In this document: in pieces, positions 1-9,077 of the stretch
Layout: each line of letters starts with the position of its first letter
Position numbering within the stretch: position 1 is the first letter of the stretch
Source: DSVZ01 sp037439785
Lineage (GTDB): Bacteria > Verrucomicrobiota > Verrucomicrobiia > Limisphaerales > J093
Assembly (NCBI GenBank): GCA_037439785.1
Contig: JBBIVJ010000010.1
Coordinates: 53,089 to 117,088, forward strand
Direction: 5' to 3'
Length of the DNA stretch: 64,000 nucleotides
Program-made: the position numbers and the translations under genes
Notes under the pieces: generated by a model
What the model was told of the DNA's origin: nothing
What the model saw: the letters and a program-made list of their open reading frames with translations, nothing else
The model's database searches: none

Positions 1-28
1 AAATGCTTTTGCACCACTCACACCTGTC

Positions 29-1372
29 ATGACCACTCCACTTGATCCCCAACCCGTCACGCGACGGGACTTCCTCCGCACCTCCGCCACCGTTGCCGCC
101 ACGGCCGGCCTCGCCGGCCTCAGCGTTGCCCGCTTCGCCCACGCCGCGGGCAGCGATGTGCTGCGCGTGGGGCTCATCGGCGCCGGGGGCCGCAACACCG
201 GTGCCGGGGCCCAGGCCCTGAAGGCCGACCGCGGCGCCCGGTTGGTCGCCATCAGCGACATCTTCCTGGACCGCGTGCGCGGCGCCCGCGAGGCCATCCG
301 GGCGGAACTGGCCCGCGAGGGCCGCGCCGACGCCGTACAGGTGCCCGACGCCCACTGCTTCACCGGCTTCGACGGCTACAAGCAGGTCATCGAGCTGAGC
401 GACGTGGTCTGCATCGCCAACGCCGCCAAGTTTCACCCGCTCCAGGCGCTGGCGGCCATTGAGGCGGGCAAACACGTCTTTGTCGAAAAGCCGCACGGCA
501 TTGACCCCTACACCGTCAAGATGATGCGCCGGGCCTGCGATCTGGCGCGCGAGAAACGGCTCTGCGTCGTCTCGGGCCTCCAGAGCCGGTACCATCCCGG
601 CTACGCCGAGACCATCCAGCGCGTGCACGACGGCGCCATCGGCGACATTGTCACCATCGAGGAAAACTTCCTGCGCGCGCCGTACGGTGTGACCGAGCGC
701 AAGCCCGGCCTGACCGAGCTGCAGTGGCAATGCAGCACCCAGTACCACTTCCGCTGGCTGTCCGGCGACGATGTACCGCAGTCGCTGGTGCACAACCTGG
801 ACCGCTCGCGCTGGGCCCTGAAGGAGCTGAACCCGGTGAAGTGCCACGGCCTGGGCGGACGGTCCTCGATGACCGAGCCGATCTACGGCGACGTCTTCGA
901 CCACCACTCGGTAATCTACGAGTTCCCCAACGGCGTGCGGGTGTACGCCTTCTGCCGCACCACCACCGGCTGTTACAACGAGGACTCGAGCCTGATCTTC
1001 GGCACCAGGGGCGTGGCCAACGTCAAGGCCTGCCGCATCAGCGGCGAGACCCGCTGGCGCTGGCAGCCGGCCAGCAACGACCCCCACCAGGTGGACCCCT
1101 ACCAGATCGAGCACGACCGGCTTTTTGCGGCCATCCGCTCCGGCCAGCCCATCAACAACGGCGATTACCTGGTGGACAGCACCATGACCACCGTCATGGG
1201 CCAGATTTCCTGCTACACCGGCAAGGAGGTCACCTGGGAGCAAATCTGGGCGTCGGACTTTTTCTACAACGTCAAGCCCGAGGACTGCCGCGACGACATG
1301 GAACCGCCGGTTAAGCCCGGTTCCGACGGCAGCTACCCCGTGCCCATCCCCGGCCGGACGCGGATGATTTGA
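29..1372 (+). CDS. Tat-exported Gfo/Idh/MocA family oxidoreductase
   Basis: A 447-residue NAD(P)-dependent sugar or cyclitol dehydrogenase of the Gfo/Idh/MocA family. The N-terminus carries a twin-arginine signal (RRDFLR at residues 12-17, then an Ala/Gly-rich hydrophobic stretch ending near AHA), so it is likely exported folded with its cofactor. A Rossmann motif (GLIGAGGR) starts near residue 50 and the family's EKP motif with the key lysine is at 153-155. The C-terminal half is the usual alpha/beta substrate domain. It is followed after 72 bases by a GH43 enzyme and then a ThuA-like protein, which suggests a shared role in processing plant or algal sugars. The exact substrate cannot be read from the sequence. 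Confidence 0.88.
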   Translation: MTTPLDPQPVTRRDFLRTSATVAATAGLAGLSVARFAHAAGSDVLRVGLIGAGGRNTGAGAQALKADRGARLVAISDIFLDRVRGAREAIRAELAREGRADAVQVPDAHCFTGFDGYKQVIELSDVVCIANAAKFHPLQALAAIEAGKHVFVEKPHGIDPYTVKMMRRACDLAREKRLCVVSGLQSRYHPGYAETIQRVHDGAIGDIVTIEENFLRAPYGVTERKPGLTELQWQCSTQYHFRWLSGDDVPQSLVHNLDRSRWALKELNPVKCHGLGGRSSMTEPIYGDVFDHHSVIYEFPNGVRVYAFCRTTTGCYNEDSSLIFGTRGVANVKACRISGETRWRWQPASNDPHQVDPYQIEHDRLFAAIRSGQPINNGDYLVDSTMTTVMGQISCYTGKEVTWEQIWASDFFYNVKPEDCRDDMEPPVKPGSDGSYPVPIPGRTRMI

Positions 1373-1444
1373 ACGGTCGCCCCCGCTTGAGGAGGCGAGA
1401 CCCTTCCTTGCCCCGCGCGGGCCCGGACCGCATTGTCCTTGGCG

Positions 1445-3019
1445 ATGCATGTTCCCCGACAACTCCTGGCGCCGGCACTGGGACTGGCGGCGTTCCTGAC
1501 CGAGCTGGAGACGCGCGCCGCCCGCAACCCCCTGCTCTGGCTGGACCTGCCCGACCTGGCGGTCATCCGCGTGGACGACACCTACTACCTGAGCAGCACC
1601 ACCATGCACCTGAGCCCGGGGCAGCCCATCCTCAAGTCCCGCGACCTGGTCCGGTGGGAACTGGTCAGCTACGCCTACGACACCCTGGCCGACAACGACG
1701 CGCTGACCCTGCACAACGGCCGCAACGCCTACGGCGCCGGTTCCTGGGCCAGCAGCCTGCGCTACCACGACGGCGTGTTTTACGTCACCACCTTTTCCTC
1801 GACCACCGGTCAGACGCACGTGTACCGCACGCGCGACCCGGAGCGCGGCCCCTGGCAGGCCAATGCCTTCCGCCCCGCCCTCCACGACCACTCGCTGCAC
1901 TTCGAGGAGGACGGCCGGGTGTTCATGGTGTACGGCAGTGGCGACATCCGGCTGGTCGAGTTGACGCCGGACCTCACCGGTCTTCGGCCCGGCGGCCTTC
2001 ACCAGGTCATCATCACCAACGCCAGTCGCGTGGCCGGACCGAACATCGGCCTGCCTGCCGAGGGCTCGCAGTTGCGCAAAATCCACGGCAGGTACTACCT
2101 GAACCTCATCACCTGGCCGCGCGGGGGCATGCGCACCCAGTTGATCTTCCGGGCCGACCGGTTGACCGGACCCTACGAGGGCCGCGTCGCCCTCCAACAC
2201 GCGGGCATCGCCCAGGGCGGCCTGATTGACACCCCCGCCGGCGACTGGTTTGCGCTGCTCTTCCAGGACCACGGCGCGGTGGGGCGCATTCCCTACCTGG
2301 TGCCGGTGCGCTGGGAGGACGGTTGGCCGGTGTACGGGGTGGACGGCCGCGTGCCCGAAACCCTGGACCTCCCCGGCGCCACCAACTCCCTCGCCAACCT
2401 GGTCGCCGCCGATGAATTCGACCGCCAGCCCGGCGAGCCGCCGCTGTCACTGGCCTGGCAGTGGAACCACAACCCCGACCCGCGCCACTGGTCGCTCACC
2501 GCGCGGCCGGGCTGGCTGCGGTTGATCTCCGGTCGGGTGGACCCCGGCTTCCTTCAGGCCCGAAACACCCTGACCCAGCGCACCTTTGGGCCGGAGTGCG
2601 CGGCCGTCACCCGCCTGGACGTCTCCGGTCTGAAGCCGGGCGACTGCGCCGGCCTGGCCCTGCTCCAACGGCGCTTCGGTCTGGTGGGCGTGCAACAGGA
2701 AGAGGACGCCCGCTGGCTGGTCATGGTCAGCGCGGAAACCGACCGACCGGAAGAGATCGAGCGCGTACCGCTGGCCGGCGCCACGGTCTGGCTCGCGGCC
2801 ACCTGCGACTTCCAAAACCGCGCCGACGTCGGCCGCTTTTTCTACAGCCCGGACGGCCGGCGATGGACCGCCCTCGGCCGGCCCTTGCGCATGACCTACA
2901 CCCTGCCGCACTTCATGGGCTACCGGTTTGCCCTGTTCCACTACGCCACCCGCACCGCCGGCGGCTGGGCGGACTTTGACTTCTTCCGCGTCTCTGAGCG
3001 CCTGCCATCCGCGAACTAA
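1445..3019 (+). CDS. Glycoside hydrolase family 43-like protein, secreted
   Basis: A 524-residue five-bladed beta-propeller glycosidase of the GH43 (beta-xylosidase / arabinofuranosidase) type. The ATG at 1445 is preferred over an in-frame TTG at 1433 because it opens directly into a short hydrophobic signal peptide ending near TRAA. Propeller-like repeats (DDTYYLSST, SRDLVRWELV, DGVFYVTTFS, HGRYYLNLI) cover about residues 35-300. The probable catalytic acid is E206 in AEGSQL, the usual GH43 position. Residues about 325-524 form a beta-sandwich like the GH43 C-terminal concanavalin-like domain. It lies 12 bases before a ThuA-like gene on the same strand. Substrate specificity (xylan, arabinan, galactan) is not decided. 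Confidence 0.82.
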   Translation: MHVPRQLLAPALGLAAFLTELETRAARNPLLWLDLPDLAVIRVDDTYYLSSTTMHLSPGQPILKSRDLVRWELVSYAYDTLADNDALTLHNGRNAYGAGSWASSLRYHDGVFYVTTFSSTTGQTHVYRTRDPERGPWQANAFRPALHDHSLHFEEDGRVFMVYGSGDIRLVELTPDLTGLRPGGLHQVIITNASRVAGPNIGLPAEGSQLRKIHGRYYLNLITWPRGGMRTQLIFRADRLTGPYEGRVALQHAGIAQGGLIDTPAGDWFALLFQDHGAVGRIPYLVPVRWEDGWPVYGVDGRVPETLDLPGATNSLANLVAADEFDRQPGEPPLSLAWQWNHNPDPRHWSLTARPGWLRLISGRVDPGFLQARNTLTQRTFGPECAAVTRLDVSGLKPGDCAGLALLQRRFGLVGVQQEEDARWLVMVSAETDRPEEIERVPLAGATVWLAATCDFQNRADVGRFFYSPDGRRWTALGRPLRMTYTLPHFMGYRFALFHYATRTAGGWADFDFFRVSERLPSAN

Positions 3020-3031
3020 CCCGCTCCGAAC

Positions 3032-3805
3032 ATGAAATCGTCCTTCCTCAATCTCCTCGGCCGGGCCACTTGGCGCGGCCTCGGCGCCGCCCTACTGCTG
3101 GGGCTGGCGGGGCAAACGCTCCCGACGGCGGCGGCCGGTTCGGCCCGGGTGCTCCTGGTCACCGGCGTGGACTACCCCGGCCATCATTGGCGCGAGACCA
3201 CGCCCGTGCTGCGCGCACACCTCGAGAAAGACCCGCGCCTGGCGGTGAGCGTCATCGAAGACCCGCACCTGCTGGACTCGGCGGCGCTCGCGAACTACGC
3301 CGCCGTGGTGCTGCACTTCCAAAACTGGGAAACGCCCGGCCCCGGCCCGGCAGCGCGGGAAAACCTGCGGCGCTTGGTCGAGAACGGCGGCGGACTGGTG
3401 TTGCTCCACTTCGCCTGCGGGGCCTGGTACGGCGAGTGGCCCGAGTTCAAGAACCTGGCCGGCCGGACCTGGTACGGCCCGCAGGGCGGCCGCCAGCATG
3501 ATCCCTACGGTCCATTCACGGTGCGCATCCTGGATTCGCAGCACCCGGTCACCGCCGGCCTGAAAGACTTCGAGACCCGCGACGAGCTGTACACCTGCCT
3601 CGAGGGCGACTCGCCCATCCGCGTCCTGGCCGTCGCCCGGTCCAAGGTGGACGGCCGGGACTACCCGATGGCCTTCGTGCGCGAGTACGGCCGGGGGCGG
3701 GTCTTTCACACCCCGCTGGGCCACGACGCCGCGGCGCTGGGCGTCGAGGCGGTCGGCGTTCTGCTCCGCCGCGGCACGGCGTGGGCGGCGGGGCTGACGC
3801 CGTGA
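3032..3805 (+). CDS. ThuA-like domain protein, secreted
   Basis: A 257-residue protein of the ThuA (trehalose utilisation) family, a glutamine-amidotransferase-like fold. Residues 1-35 form a signal peptide (positive start, Ala/Leu-rich core, cleavage near AAAGS). The mature part shows the family's features: a first strand VLLVTGVDYPGHHW, a central GGGLVLLHFACGAW, and a late YGRGRVFHTPLGHD. Such proteins are common next to Gfo/Idh/MocA oxidoreductases in Planctomycetes and Verrucomicrobia; they are thought to act in sugar metabolism but the reaction is unproven. It closes a probable three-gene operon that starts at the left edge of the window. Confidence 0.82.
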   Translation: MKSSFLNLLGRATWRGLGAALLLGLAGQTLPTAAAGSARVLLVTGVDYPGHHWRETTPVLRAHLEKDPRLAVSVIEDPHLLDSAALANYAAVVLHFQNWETPGPGPAARENLRRLVENGGGLVLLHFACGAWYGEWPEFKNLAGRTWYGPQGGRQHDPYGPFTVRILDSQHPVTAGLKDFETRDELYTCLEGDSPIRVLAVARSKVDGRDYPMAFVREYGRGRVFHTPLGHDAAALGVEAVGVLLRRGTAWAAGLTP

Positions 3806-3808
3806 GCC

Positions 3809-3838
3809 ACCGCCCCCGGCATGACGGGCGGTTTGCGC
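3809..3838 (+). terminator. Possible terminator after the ThuA-like gene
   Basis: A 7-bp stem (ACCGCCC at 3809-3815 with GGGCGGT at 3826-3832) around a 10-base loop lies just after the stop codon. It is followed by only a weak T-poor tail, so it is a modest candidate. Confidence 0.3.
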
Positions 3839-3950
3839 CTTGCCCCTGGCGGGAGGACCGGCCCAAGGTGAGCATCATTTTTGCCCGACGCAGCGGAAGT
3901 GCGGCCCTGGCCCGGCGCGGTTGCGCGGTGAACGCCCGGTGGTTAATTCC

Positions 3951-4322
3951 ATGAATGTCCCGAACCTTGAACCCCGGTCTTTGGTGGTTCTGCGCTGGAC
4001 GGCGCGCCTGCTGGCGGCGGGCCTGTTCTTGTTCTGGGGCGGCTTCTTTGTGGCGCACCTCGTCGAGTGGTTTGTGAAGCCGTTTCCGGCCACGCCGCCT
4101 GCCTTCGTGTGGCTGGGACAGGTGGCGCACCTGCTGATACTGCTGGGCCTGCTGGCGCTGTGGCGCTGGGAGGTGGCGGGCAGCGTGCTGGTAGTCGCCG
4201 CCGCGCTGGTGTTTTTCGCGGACAAGGCGGGCGCCAACTTCCCGCTGTTCTTCGGCGTGACCGCGCTGCCGGCAGTGCTCCTGCTGGTTTGCGCCCGGCG
4301 GCGCCGCGGAGCGCGGAGTTGA
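3951..4322 (+). CDS. Small multi-pass membrane protein of unknown function
   Basis: A 123-residue protein with four hydrophobic segments: about residues 13-35, 50-66, 72-91 and 94-116, ending in a basic RRRRGARS tail. The ATG at 3951 was chosen because the in-frame sequence upstream has no membrane character and matches the composition of the intergenic region. No catalytic motif is visible. It stands alone on the plus strand, 145 bases after the ThuA-like gene and convergent with the SNF2 helicase gene 18 bases on. It resembles small DUF membrane proteins of GC-rich bacteria, but I do not recognise a named family. Confidence 0.65.
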   Translation: MNVPNLEPRSLVVLRWTARLLAAGLFLFWGGFFVAHLVEWFVKPFPATPPAFVWLGQVAHLLILLGLLALWRWEVAGSVLVVAAALVFFADKAGANFPLFFGVTALPAVLLLVCARRRRGARS

Positions 4323-4340
4323 AGGGGGGCAACCGCCGGC

Positions 4341-7300
4341 TCAGCTTTCGGCGAAGAGGTATTCGAGGTCGGCCTGGGTGAGGCTGCGGGCGAAGCCTTC
4401 CTCGCCGAGGACGTCGGCGATGGTCTGGGCCTTGGCCTGCTGGAGTTCCCAGATTTTTTCCTCGACGGTGCCGGGGGCGATGAGCCGGTAGGCGTTGACG
4501 GTGCGGGTCTGGCCGATGCGGTGGGTGCGGTCAATGGCCTGGGCCTCGACGGCGGGGTTCCACCAGGGGTCGTAGAGCACGACGTAGCTGGCGGTGGTGA
4601 GGTTGAGGCCGGTGCCGGCGGCGCGCAGGCTCAGGAGGAACAGGCAGGGGTGGGGGTCTTCGGTGAAGGCGCGGACGACCTCCTGGCGGTCCTTGGTTTC
4701 GCCGGTGAGCAGGTGGGTGGGGAGGCCGCGTTTGCGGCATTCCTCCTCGAGCAGGAGCAGCATGCGGACAAACTGGCTGAAGACCAGGACCTTTTGGCCC
4801 TCCTCCAGCAGCGGTTCGATCAGTTCGAAGAAGGTGTCGGTCTTGCCGGAGGCGCAGTCGCTGCCGACCAGGGCGGGGTGGCAGCAAATCTGGCGCAGGC
4901 GGGTGAGGGCGGCCAGGACCTGGAGTTTGCTGCGGGCCAGGCCGCGTTCCTGCACGGTCTGGAGCACCTGTTCGCGGCTGCGGCGCAGTTCGGCCAGGTA
5001 GAGTTTGCGCTGGTCGTCGGTCAGTTCGCAGTCGCGCCGTTCTTCGATGCGGTCGGGCAGGTCCTGGGCGACCTGTTTCTTGAGCCGGCGCAGGAGGATG
5101 GGGCGGAGCTTGGCGGTGAGTTTGCGGCGGGCGAGGCGGCGGTTCCACTCGGCGTTTTCGCCGCCGGGCTCGTAGGTTTCCTGGAACTGCTGCTGGGTGC
5201 CGAGGTAGCCGGGGTTGACGAAGTCCACGATGCTCCAGAGGTCCAGGAGCCGGTTTTCCAGCGGGGTACCGGTCAGGGCCAGCCGGTGCTCGGCCTGGAG
5301 TTGTTTGACCGACTGGCTGACCTGGGCGGTGGGGTTTTTGATGAACTGGGCCTCGTCCAGGATGACGGCGCGGAAGGCGAATTTCTTGAGCGCCTCCAGG
5401 TCCCGGCGGAGCAGGGCGTAGTTGGTGACAATGAGGTCGTAGTGGGGAATCTGTTTGCGGAGGTTGTGGCGGGCGGGGCCGCTTTCCAGCACCAGCACCT
5501 TGAGGTCGGGGGTGAACTTTTCGGCCTCGCGCCGCCAGTTGTGCAGGACGGAGGCGGGGCAGATGACCAGGGCGGGTCGGGCCTTGCGGGGGTATTGGGC
5601 CTTGAGCCAGGCCAGCCAGGCCAGCGTTTGGAGGGTTTTGCCCAGGCCCATGTCGTCGGCCAGGATGCCGCCGAGTTTGACCCGCACCAGGTGGCAGAGG
5701 AAGTCGAAGCCCTCCTTCTGGTAGGGGCGCAGGGAGGCGGTGATGCCGGCGGGCAAGGGCACGGCGCTGACGCCGCGGAATTCGGACAGCCGCTCGCGCA
5801 GCAACCGCATTTCCGGCTGGTCCGCGAACCGGGCCAGTCCCTCCTCGCCCAGGTGGGCGGCCTGCACCATGTCCACTTTTTGGGGCAGGGCCGAGAGCCC
5901 TTCCAGGCCCAGGTCGGCCATGGTTTCGTGGGCCTGGCGCACTGCGCCCAGGTCCAGTTGCACCCAGCCGGCATCGGGCAGTTTGACGAAGCGCGAGGTG
6001 GCCGTGGCCAGCCGTTCGAGGTCCGCCCGGCTGAGCTTGAGTCCTTCCTGTTCCCAGGCGGCGGAGACGGCGAACCAGTCAATGCCGCTGCCCTGGACGA
6101 GGATCCGCGGCTTGAGCTGGCGGGGCTGCAGGAACAGGCGCTGGAAGGCGGCGTTGGCCAGGTAATCGGCCCCGGCCGGGCGGTCGGCCCAGGCCGTGGC
6201 CAGGGCGGTGAGGAAGGCGTCGTGGGCGTCGCCCACCCACAGGCCGGGCTCGGGCGTGAACCAGTCCAGGCGGCGCAGCCACGCCGCGGCCTGGTCCAGG
6301 CGCGGGTCGTCCAGGACGTCGGGTCGGCTGGCGGGCGAGGCGGGCGGTTCCAGGCGCTGCCATTCGTGGCCGTTCCACTGCCAGCGGCTCTGGTCCCGTT
6401 CGCTGACCGCGTGCAGGCGCAGGCGGACGGTTTCGGCTTCCAGCTCGAAGAGGAACTGCGGCCGGGCGGTGTGGACCACGCAGAGGTGGTCCCAGTCGGT
6501 GCTGTCGCGGGGGGCGGTCTTGCGCAGGTGCGTGAGCAGGCGGTGGCTCAGGCGACGCACCGGCACGCCGGGGTCCTGGAGCAGGGACGCCAGCAGGTCC
6601 GGCGGGGGGGCGTTGCGCAGCAGGTACAGGGTGGGCGGTAATGCCACCAGCGCGGGCTGGCCGGCGAAGAACCGTGCCTCGCGCAACTCCACCACGCGCT
6701 GGTCCGGCAGCCGCAACCGCTGGGTGAAGATCAGGTCGGTGTCGCGGGTGTCCAGATGGGGGACCAGTTCGGCCAGTTGGCCGGGGAAGAAGACGTTGTC
6801 CGGGCGGCCGGCCCATTCGATCCAGGGCGGGTTGCCCCAGTGGGCCAGCCATTGGAGCAGGTCCAGGCCGGCCAGGCGCAGCGGTTCGCCGTCCACCAAC
6901 CGGCCGCCATGCCGGGCGGCGAGCCAGAGCAGGAACTCCCAGTCGTGCGGGGTGAACAGCTCCTGCTCGTGTTGGGCGCGGGTGGTCAGTTCGATCAGCT
7001 CGGCGGCGGTGCGGGGTTTTTCGCCCGAGCGCGGCCGGTACAGGAGGAATTCAACGGCCAGCTCGTGCAGCGCCGGGGTGGTGGGGCTGGGGAGGGGGCG
7101 GGCCAGGACGCGGAGGCGGGCGCGGGGGGCATCCAGGTGTTCGGGGCGCGCGGGCAGCAGCCACTGTTCGAGGGCGGCCAGTCGTTTCTGTTCGGCCTCG
7201 AGCCGTTCCAGTTCGGCCAGGCGCTCGAAGTTGGCGTAGGCGGCCAGCTCGCTGGGCAGGGGACGGTTGTGGCGGAGGAACAGCAGGGCGGTTTCCTCCA

Positions 7301-7601
7301 GGCGGGCGGGGCCGGTCACGGCCAGGAGCCGGGGCCACCAGTCGGTGCCGGCGAAATCGCGCCGGGCCAGGGAGAGCTTGTTGAAGTAATCCTCCAGCAG
7401 CAGCCAGGCGCGCTGGGAATCCTGGCAGTGGGCGAAGAGTTCGAGCAGGTGGCGGCGCTCCTCGACGGCGGCGCGGGAGTCGGACAACTCGCGGCGCAGG
7501 TCGGCCCAGTCGCCGTAGGCGGTTTGGAGCGCCGCCTGGATGGCATCGTACTTGTTCACCTGCCCCGGACGGGGCGCGAGGCTTTTGCGCGGTCGTGGCA
7601 T
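4341..7601 (-). CDS. SNF2-family DEAD/DEAH-box helicase
   Basis: A 1086-residue Swi2/Snf2 ATPase. The ATP site ADDMGLGKT lies near residue 650 and the Walker B variant DEAQ near 749, followed by the motif III region LTGTPLENR. The C-terminal helicase lobe holds SLRAAGTGLNLT and the typical RTHRIGQ near residue 1030. The first 600 residues form the long, family-variable N-terminal region seen in bacterial SNF2 proteins (HepA/RapA-like and SNF2_assoc proteins); no SWIM zinc motif is evident there. These proteins translocate on duplex DNA and remodel protein-DNA or polymerase complexes. It is divergent from waaA with 125 bases between them, and no restriction or other defence gene accompanies it, so a housekeeping role is as likely as a defence role. 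Confidence 0.9.
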   Translation of the reverse strand: MPRPRKSLAPRPGQVNKYDAIQAALQTAYGDWADLRRELSDSRAAVEERRHLLELFAHCQDSQRAWLLLEDYFNKLSLARRDFAGTDWWPRLLAVTGPARLEETALLFLRHNRPLPSELAAYANFERLAELERLEAEQKRLAALEQWLLPARPEHLDAPRARLRVLARPLPSPTTPALHELAVEFLLYRPRSGEKPRTAAELIELTTRAQHEQELFTPHDWEFLLWLAARHGGRLVDGEPLRLAGLDLLQWLAHWGNPPWIEWAGRPDNVFFPGQLAELVPHLDTRDTDLIFTQRLRLPDQRVVELREARFFAGQPALVALPPTLYLLRNAPPPDLLASLLQDPGVPVRRLSHRLLTHLRKTAPRDSTDWDHLCVVHTARPQFLFELEAETVRLRLHAVSERDQSRWQWNGHEWQRLEPPASPASRPDVLDDPRLDQAAAWLRRLDWFTPEPGLWVGDAHDAFLTALATAWADRPAGADYLANAAFQRLFLQPRQLKPRILVQGSGIDWFAVSAAWEQEGLKLSRADLERLATATSRFVKLPDAGWVQLDLGAVRQAHETMADLGLEGLSALPQKVDMVQAAHLGEEGLARFADQPEMRLLRERLSEFRGVSAVPLPAGITASLRPYQKEGFDFLCHLVRVKLGGILADDMGLGKTLQTLAWLAWLKAQYPRKARPALVICPASVLHNWRREAEKFTPDLKVLVLESGPARHNLRKQIPHYDLIVTNYALLRRDLEALKKFAFRAVILDEAQFIKNPTAQVSQSVKQLQAEHRLALTGTPLENRLLDLWSIVDFVNPGYLGTQQQFQETYEPGGENAEWNRRLARRKLTAKLRPILLRRLKKQVAQDLPDRIEERRDCELTDDQRKLYLAELRRSREQVLQTVQERGLARSKLQVLAALTRLRQICCHPALVGSDCASGKTDTFFELIEPLLEEGQKVLVFSQFVRMLLLLEEECRKRGLPTHLLTGETKDRQEVVRAFTEDPHPCLFLLSLRAAGTGLNLTTASYVVLYDPWWNPAVEAQAIDRTHRIGQTRTVNAYRLIAPGTVEEKIWELQQAKAQTIADVLGEEGFARSLTQADLEYLFAES

Positions 7602-7726
7602 CGTGGTCTCCGAGCGAAAACAACCGTAGAAACCCAGTATGTCCGCACAGCGCCGCGCGGGTGGTCAAACAAAAAACCCCGGATTGCGCCGCCGCCGGCC
7701 CCGCCCCACACTGCCCGGCCGGGCCG

Positions 7727-9058
7727 GTGCTGCGCACGTGGTACAATCTGTTCTTCGCGGTCGCGTTCGTGCTGAGCGCACCCTACTACCTGCTGCGCCT
7801 GGTCCGACGGGGGGACTGGCGGCGGCATTTTGCCGAGCGCTTCGGCCGGTACGGCTCCCGCATCAAGGTGGCGGTGACCAACCGCCAGGTGCTCTGGGTC
7901 CATGCCGTCAGCGTGGGGGAGGTCAACCTTGCCCTGCCGCTGGTGCGGGCGCTGGAGCCGCGCCTGCCCAACCTCAAGGTGGTCGTCTCCACCACCACCA
8001 CCACCGGCCGGGCCGAGCTGGAGCGGCGCCTGCCCCCGCACATCAGCGCCCTCTACTACCCGCTGGATTTCCGCCGCTGCGTCTCGCGCGCCCTCAAAAC
8101 GCTCCATCCCGAGGCGGTGGTACTGGTCGAGGCGGAAATCTGGCCCAACTTTCTCTGGAGCCTGCGCGCCCGCCGCATCCCCGTGTTCCTGGTCAACGCC
8201 CGGCTCTCGGACCGCTCCTACCGCCGCTACCGCCGCTTCGGCTTCCTCTTCCGTCCGCTCTTCGCCAGCCTGGCCGCGGTGGGGGCCCAGACCGGGGCGG
8301 ATGCCCGCCGCCTGCTGGAACTGGGCTGCCGCCCCGAGGCGGTGCAGGTGGTCGGCAGCCTCAAGTTCGAGGCCGCCCCCGTCGAGGAGCGCCGCCTGCT
8401 GGACGTGCCCGCCCTCTGGCGGCAACTCGGCGTGCCGGAGGGGGCGCCGGTCCTGCTGGGTGGCAGCACCCATGCCGGCGAGGAGGCGATCCTGGCCGAC
8501 GTCTTTCTGCGGCTGCGGCCGCGCTTCCCGGACCTGTTCCTGGTGCTGGTGCCGCGCCACTTCGAGCGGGGCCGCCAGGTGGGTGAGGAACTCGCCCGCC
8601 GCGGCCTGCGCTTCCTCTACCGCCGCGAAATCACCGCCGCCACCCGGTGCCCCCCCTGCTCCCTGGACGCCCTGGTGGTGAACACCACCGGCGAACTCAA
8701 GGCCTTCTACGCCGAAGCCACCGTGGTCTTCGTGGGCAAGAGCCTCACCGCCCAGGGCGGTCAAAACCCCATCGAACCCGCCGCGCTGGGCCGGGCGATG
8801 GTCTTCGGGCCGCACATGCAGAACTTCGCCGCGATTGCCGAGGCGTTCGTCCGCGCCGGCGCGGCCCGCCAGGTGCGCGACGCCGCGGACCTCGAGGCGG
8901 CCGTGGCGGAACTGCTGGCCGATCCCGTGCTTCGGGACCGCATGGGCGCCGCCGCGCGCGAGGGGGTCCGCCGCCAGGCCGGCGCCCTCGAACGCACCGT
9001 CGAGATGATCGTGGCCGGCATCCCCCGCGGCGAAACCTACGTGGCGCCGGCCCCCTGA
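7727..9058 (+). CDS. waaA: 3-deoxy-D-manno-octulosonic acid transferase
   Basis: A 443-residue GT-B glycosyltransferase of family GT30, which moves Kdo from CMP-Kdo to lipid A precursor at the inner membrane. The GTG at 7727 gives the standard start: a membrane anchor (residues 5-20) followed by RRGDWRRHFAERFGRYG. The conserved catalytic glutamate is E65 in SVGEVNLA. Other family landmarks are FLVNARLSDRS, GGSTHAGEE and GKSLTAQGGQNPIEPA. An in-frame ATG at 7595 would add 44 residues that overlap the start of the divergent helicase gene and precede the normal N-terminus, so it was rejected. Its presence means that the organism makes Kdo-containing LPS. A pseudouridine synthase gene follows after 19 bases. 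Confidence 0.92.
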   Translation: MLRTWYNLFFAVAFVLSAPYYLLRLVRRGDWRRHFAERFGRYGSRIKVAVTNRQVLWVHAVSVGEVNLALPLVRALEPRLPNLKVVVSTTTTTGRAELERRLPPHISALYYPLDFRRCVSRALKTLHPEAVVLVEAEIWPNFLWSLRARRIPVFLVNARLSDRSYRRYRRFGFLFRPLFASLAAVGAQTGADARRLLELGCRPEAVQVVGSLKFEAAPVEERRLLDVPALWRQLGVPEGAPVLLGGSTHAGEEAILADVFLRLRPRFPDLFLVLVPRHFERGRQVGEELARRGLRFLYRREITAATRCPPCSLDALVVNTTGELKAFYAEATVVFVGKSLTAQGGQNPIEPAALGRAMVFGPHMQNFAAIAEAFVRAGAARQVRDAADLEAAVAELLADPVLRDRMGAAAREGVRRQAGALERTVEMIVAGIPRGETYVAPAP

Positions 9059-9077
9059 GCCGGCCGCCCCTCCCGCC

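Noticed and set aside
4521..6641. A 706-codon open frame on the plus strand opposite the SNF2 helicase
   Set aside because: Its product is only Gly/Gln/Val/Ala-rich low complexity, the typical antisense reading of a GC-rich gene with G/C third positions. The minus frame has clear helicase motifs.
4341..7601. SNF2 helicase as part of a defence island
   Set aside because: Neighbours are a small membrane protein and LPS/RNA-modification genes; no restriction, toxin or phage-related gene is present.
7595..7726. Longer N-terminus for WaaA from an ATG at 7595
   Set aside because: It would overlap the start of the divergent helicase gene and add 44 residues absent from the family pattern, which begins with a membrane anchor.
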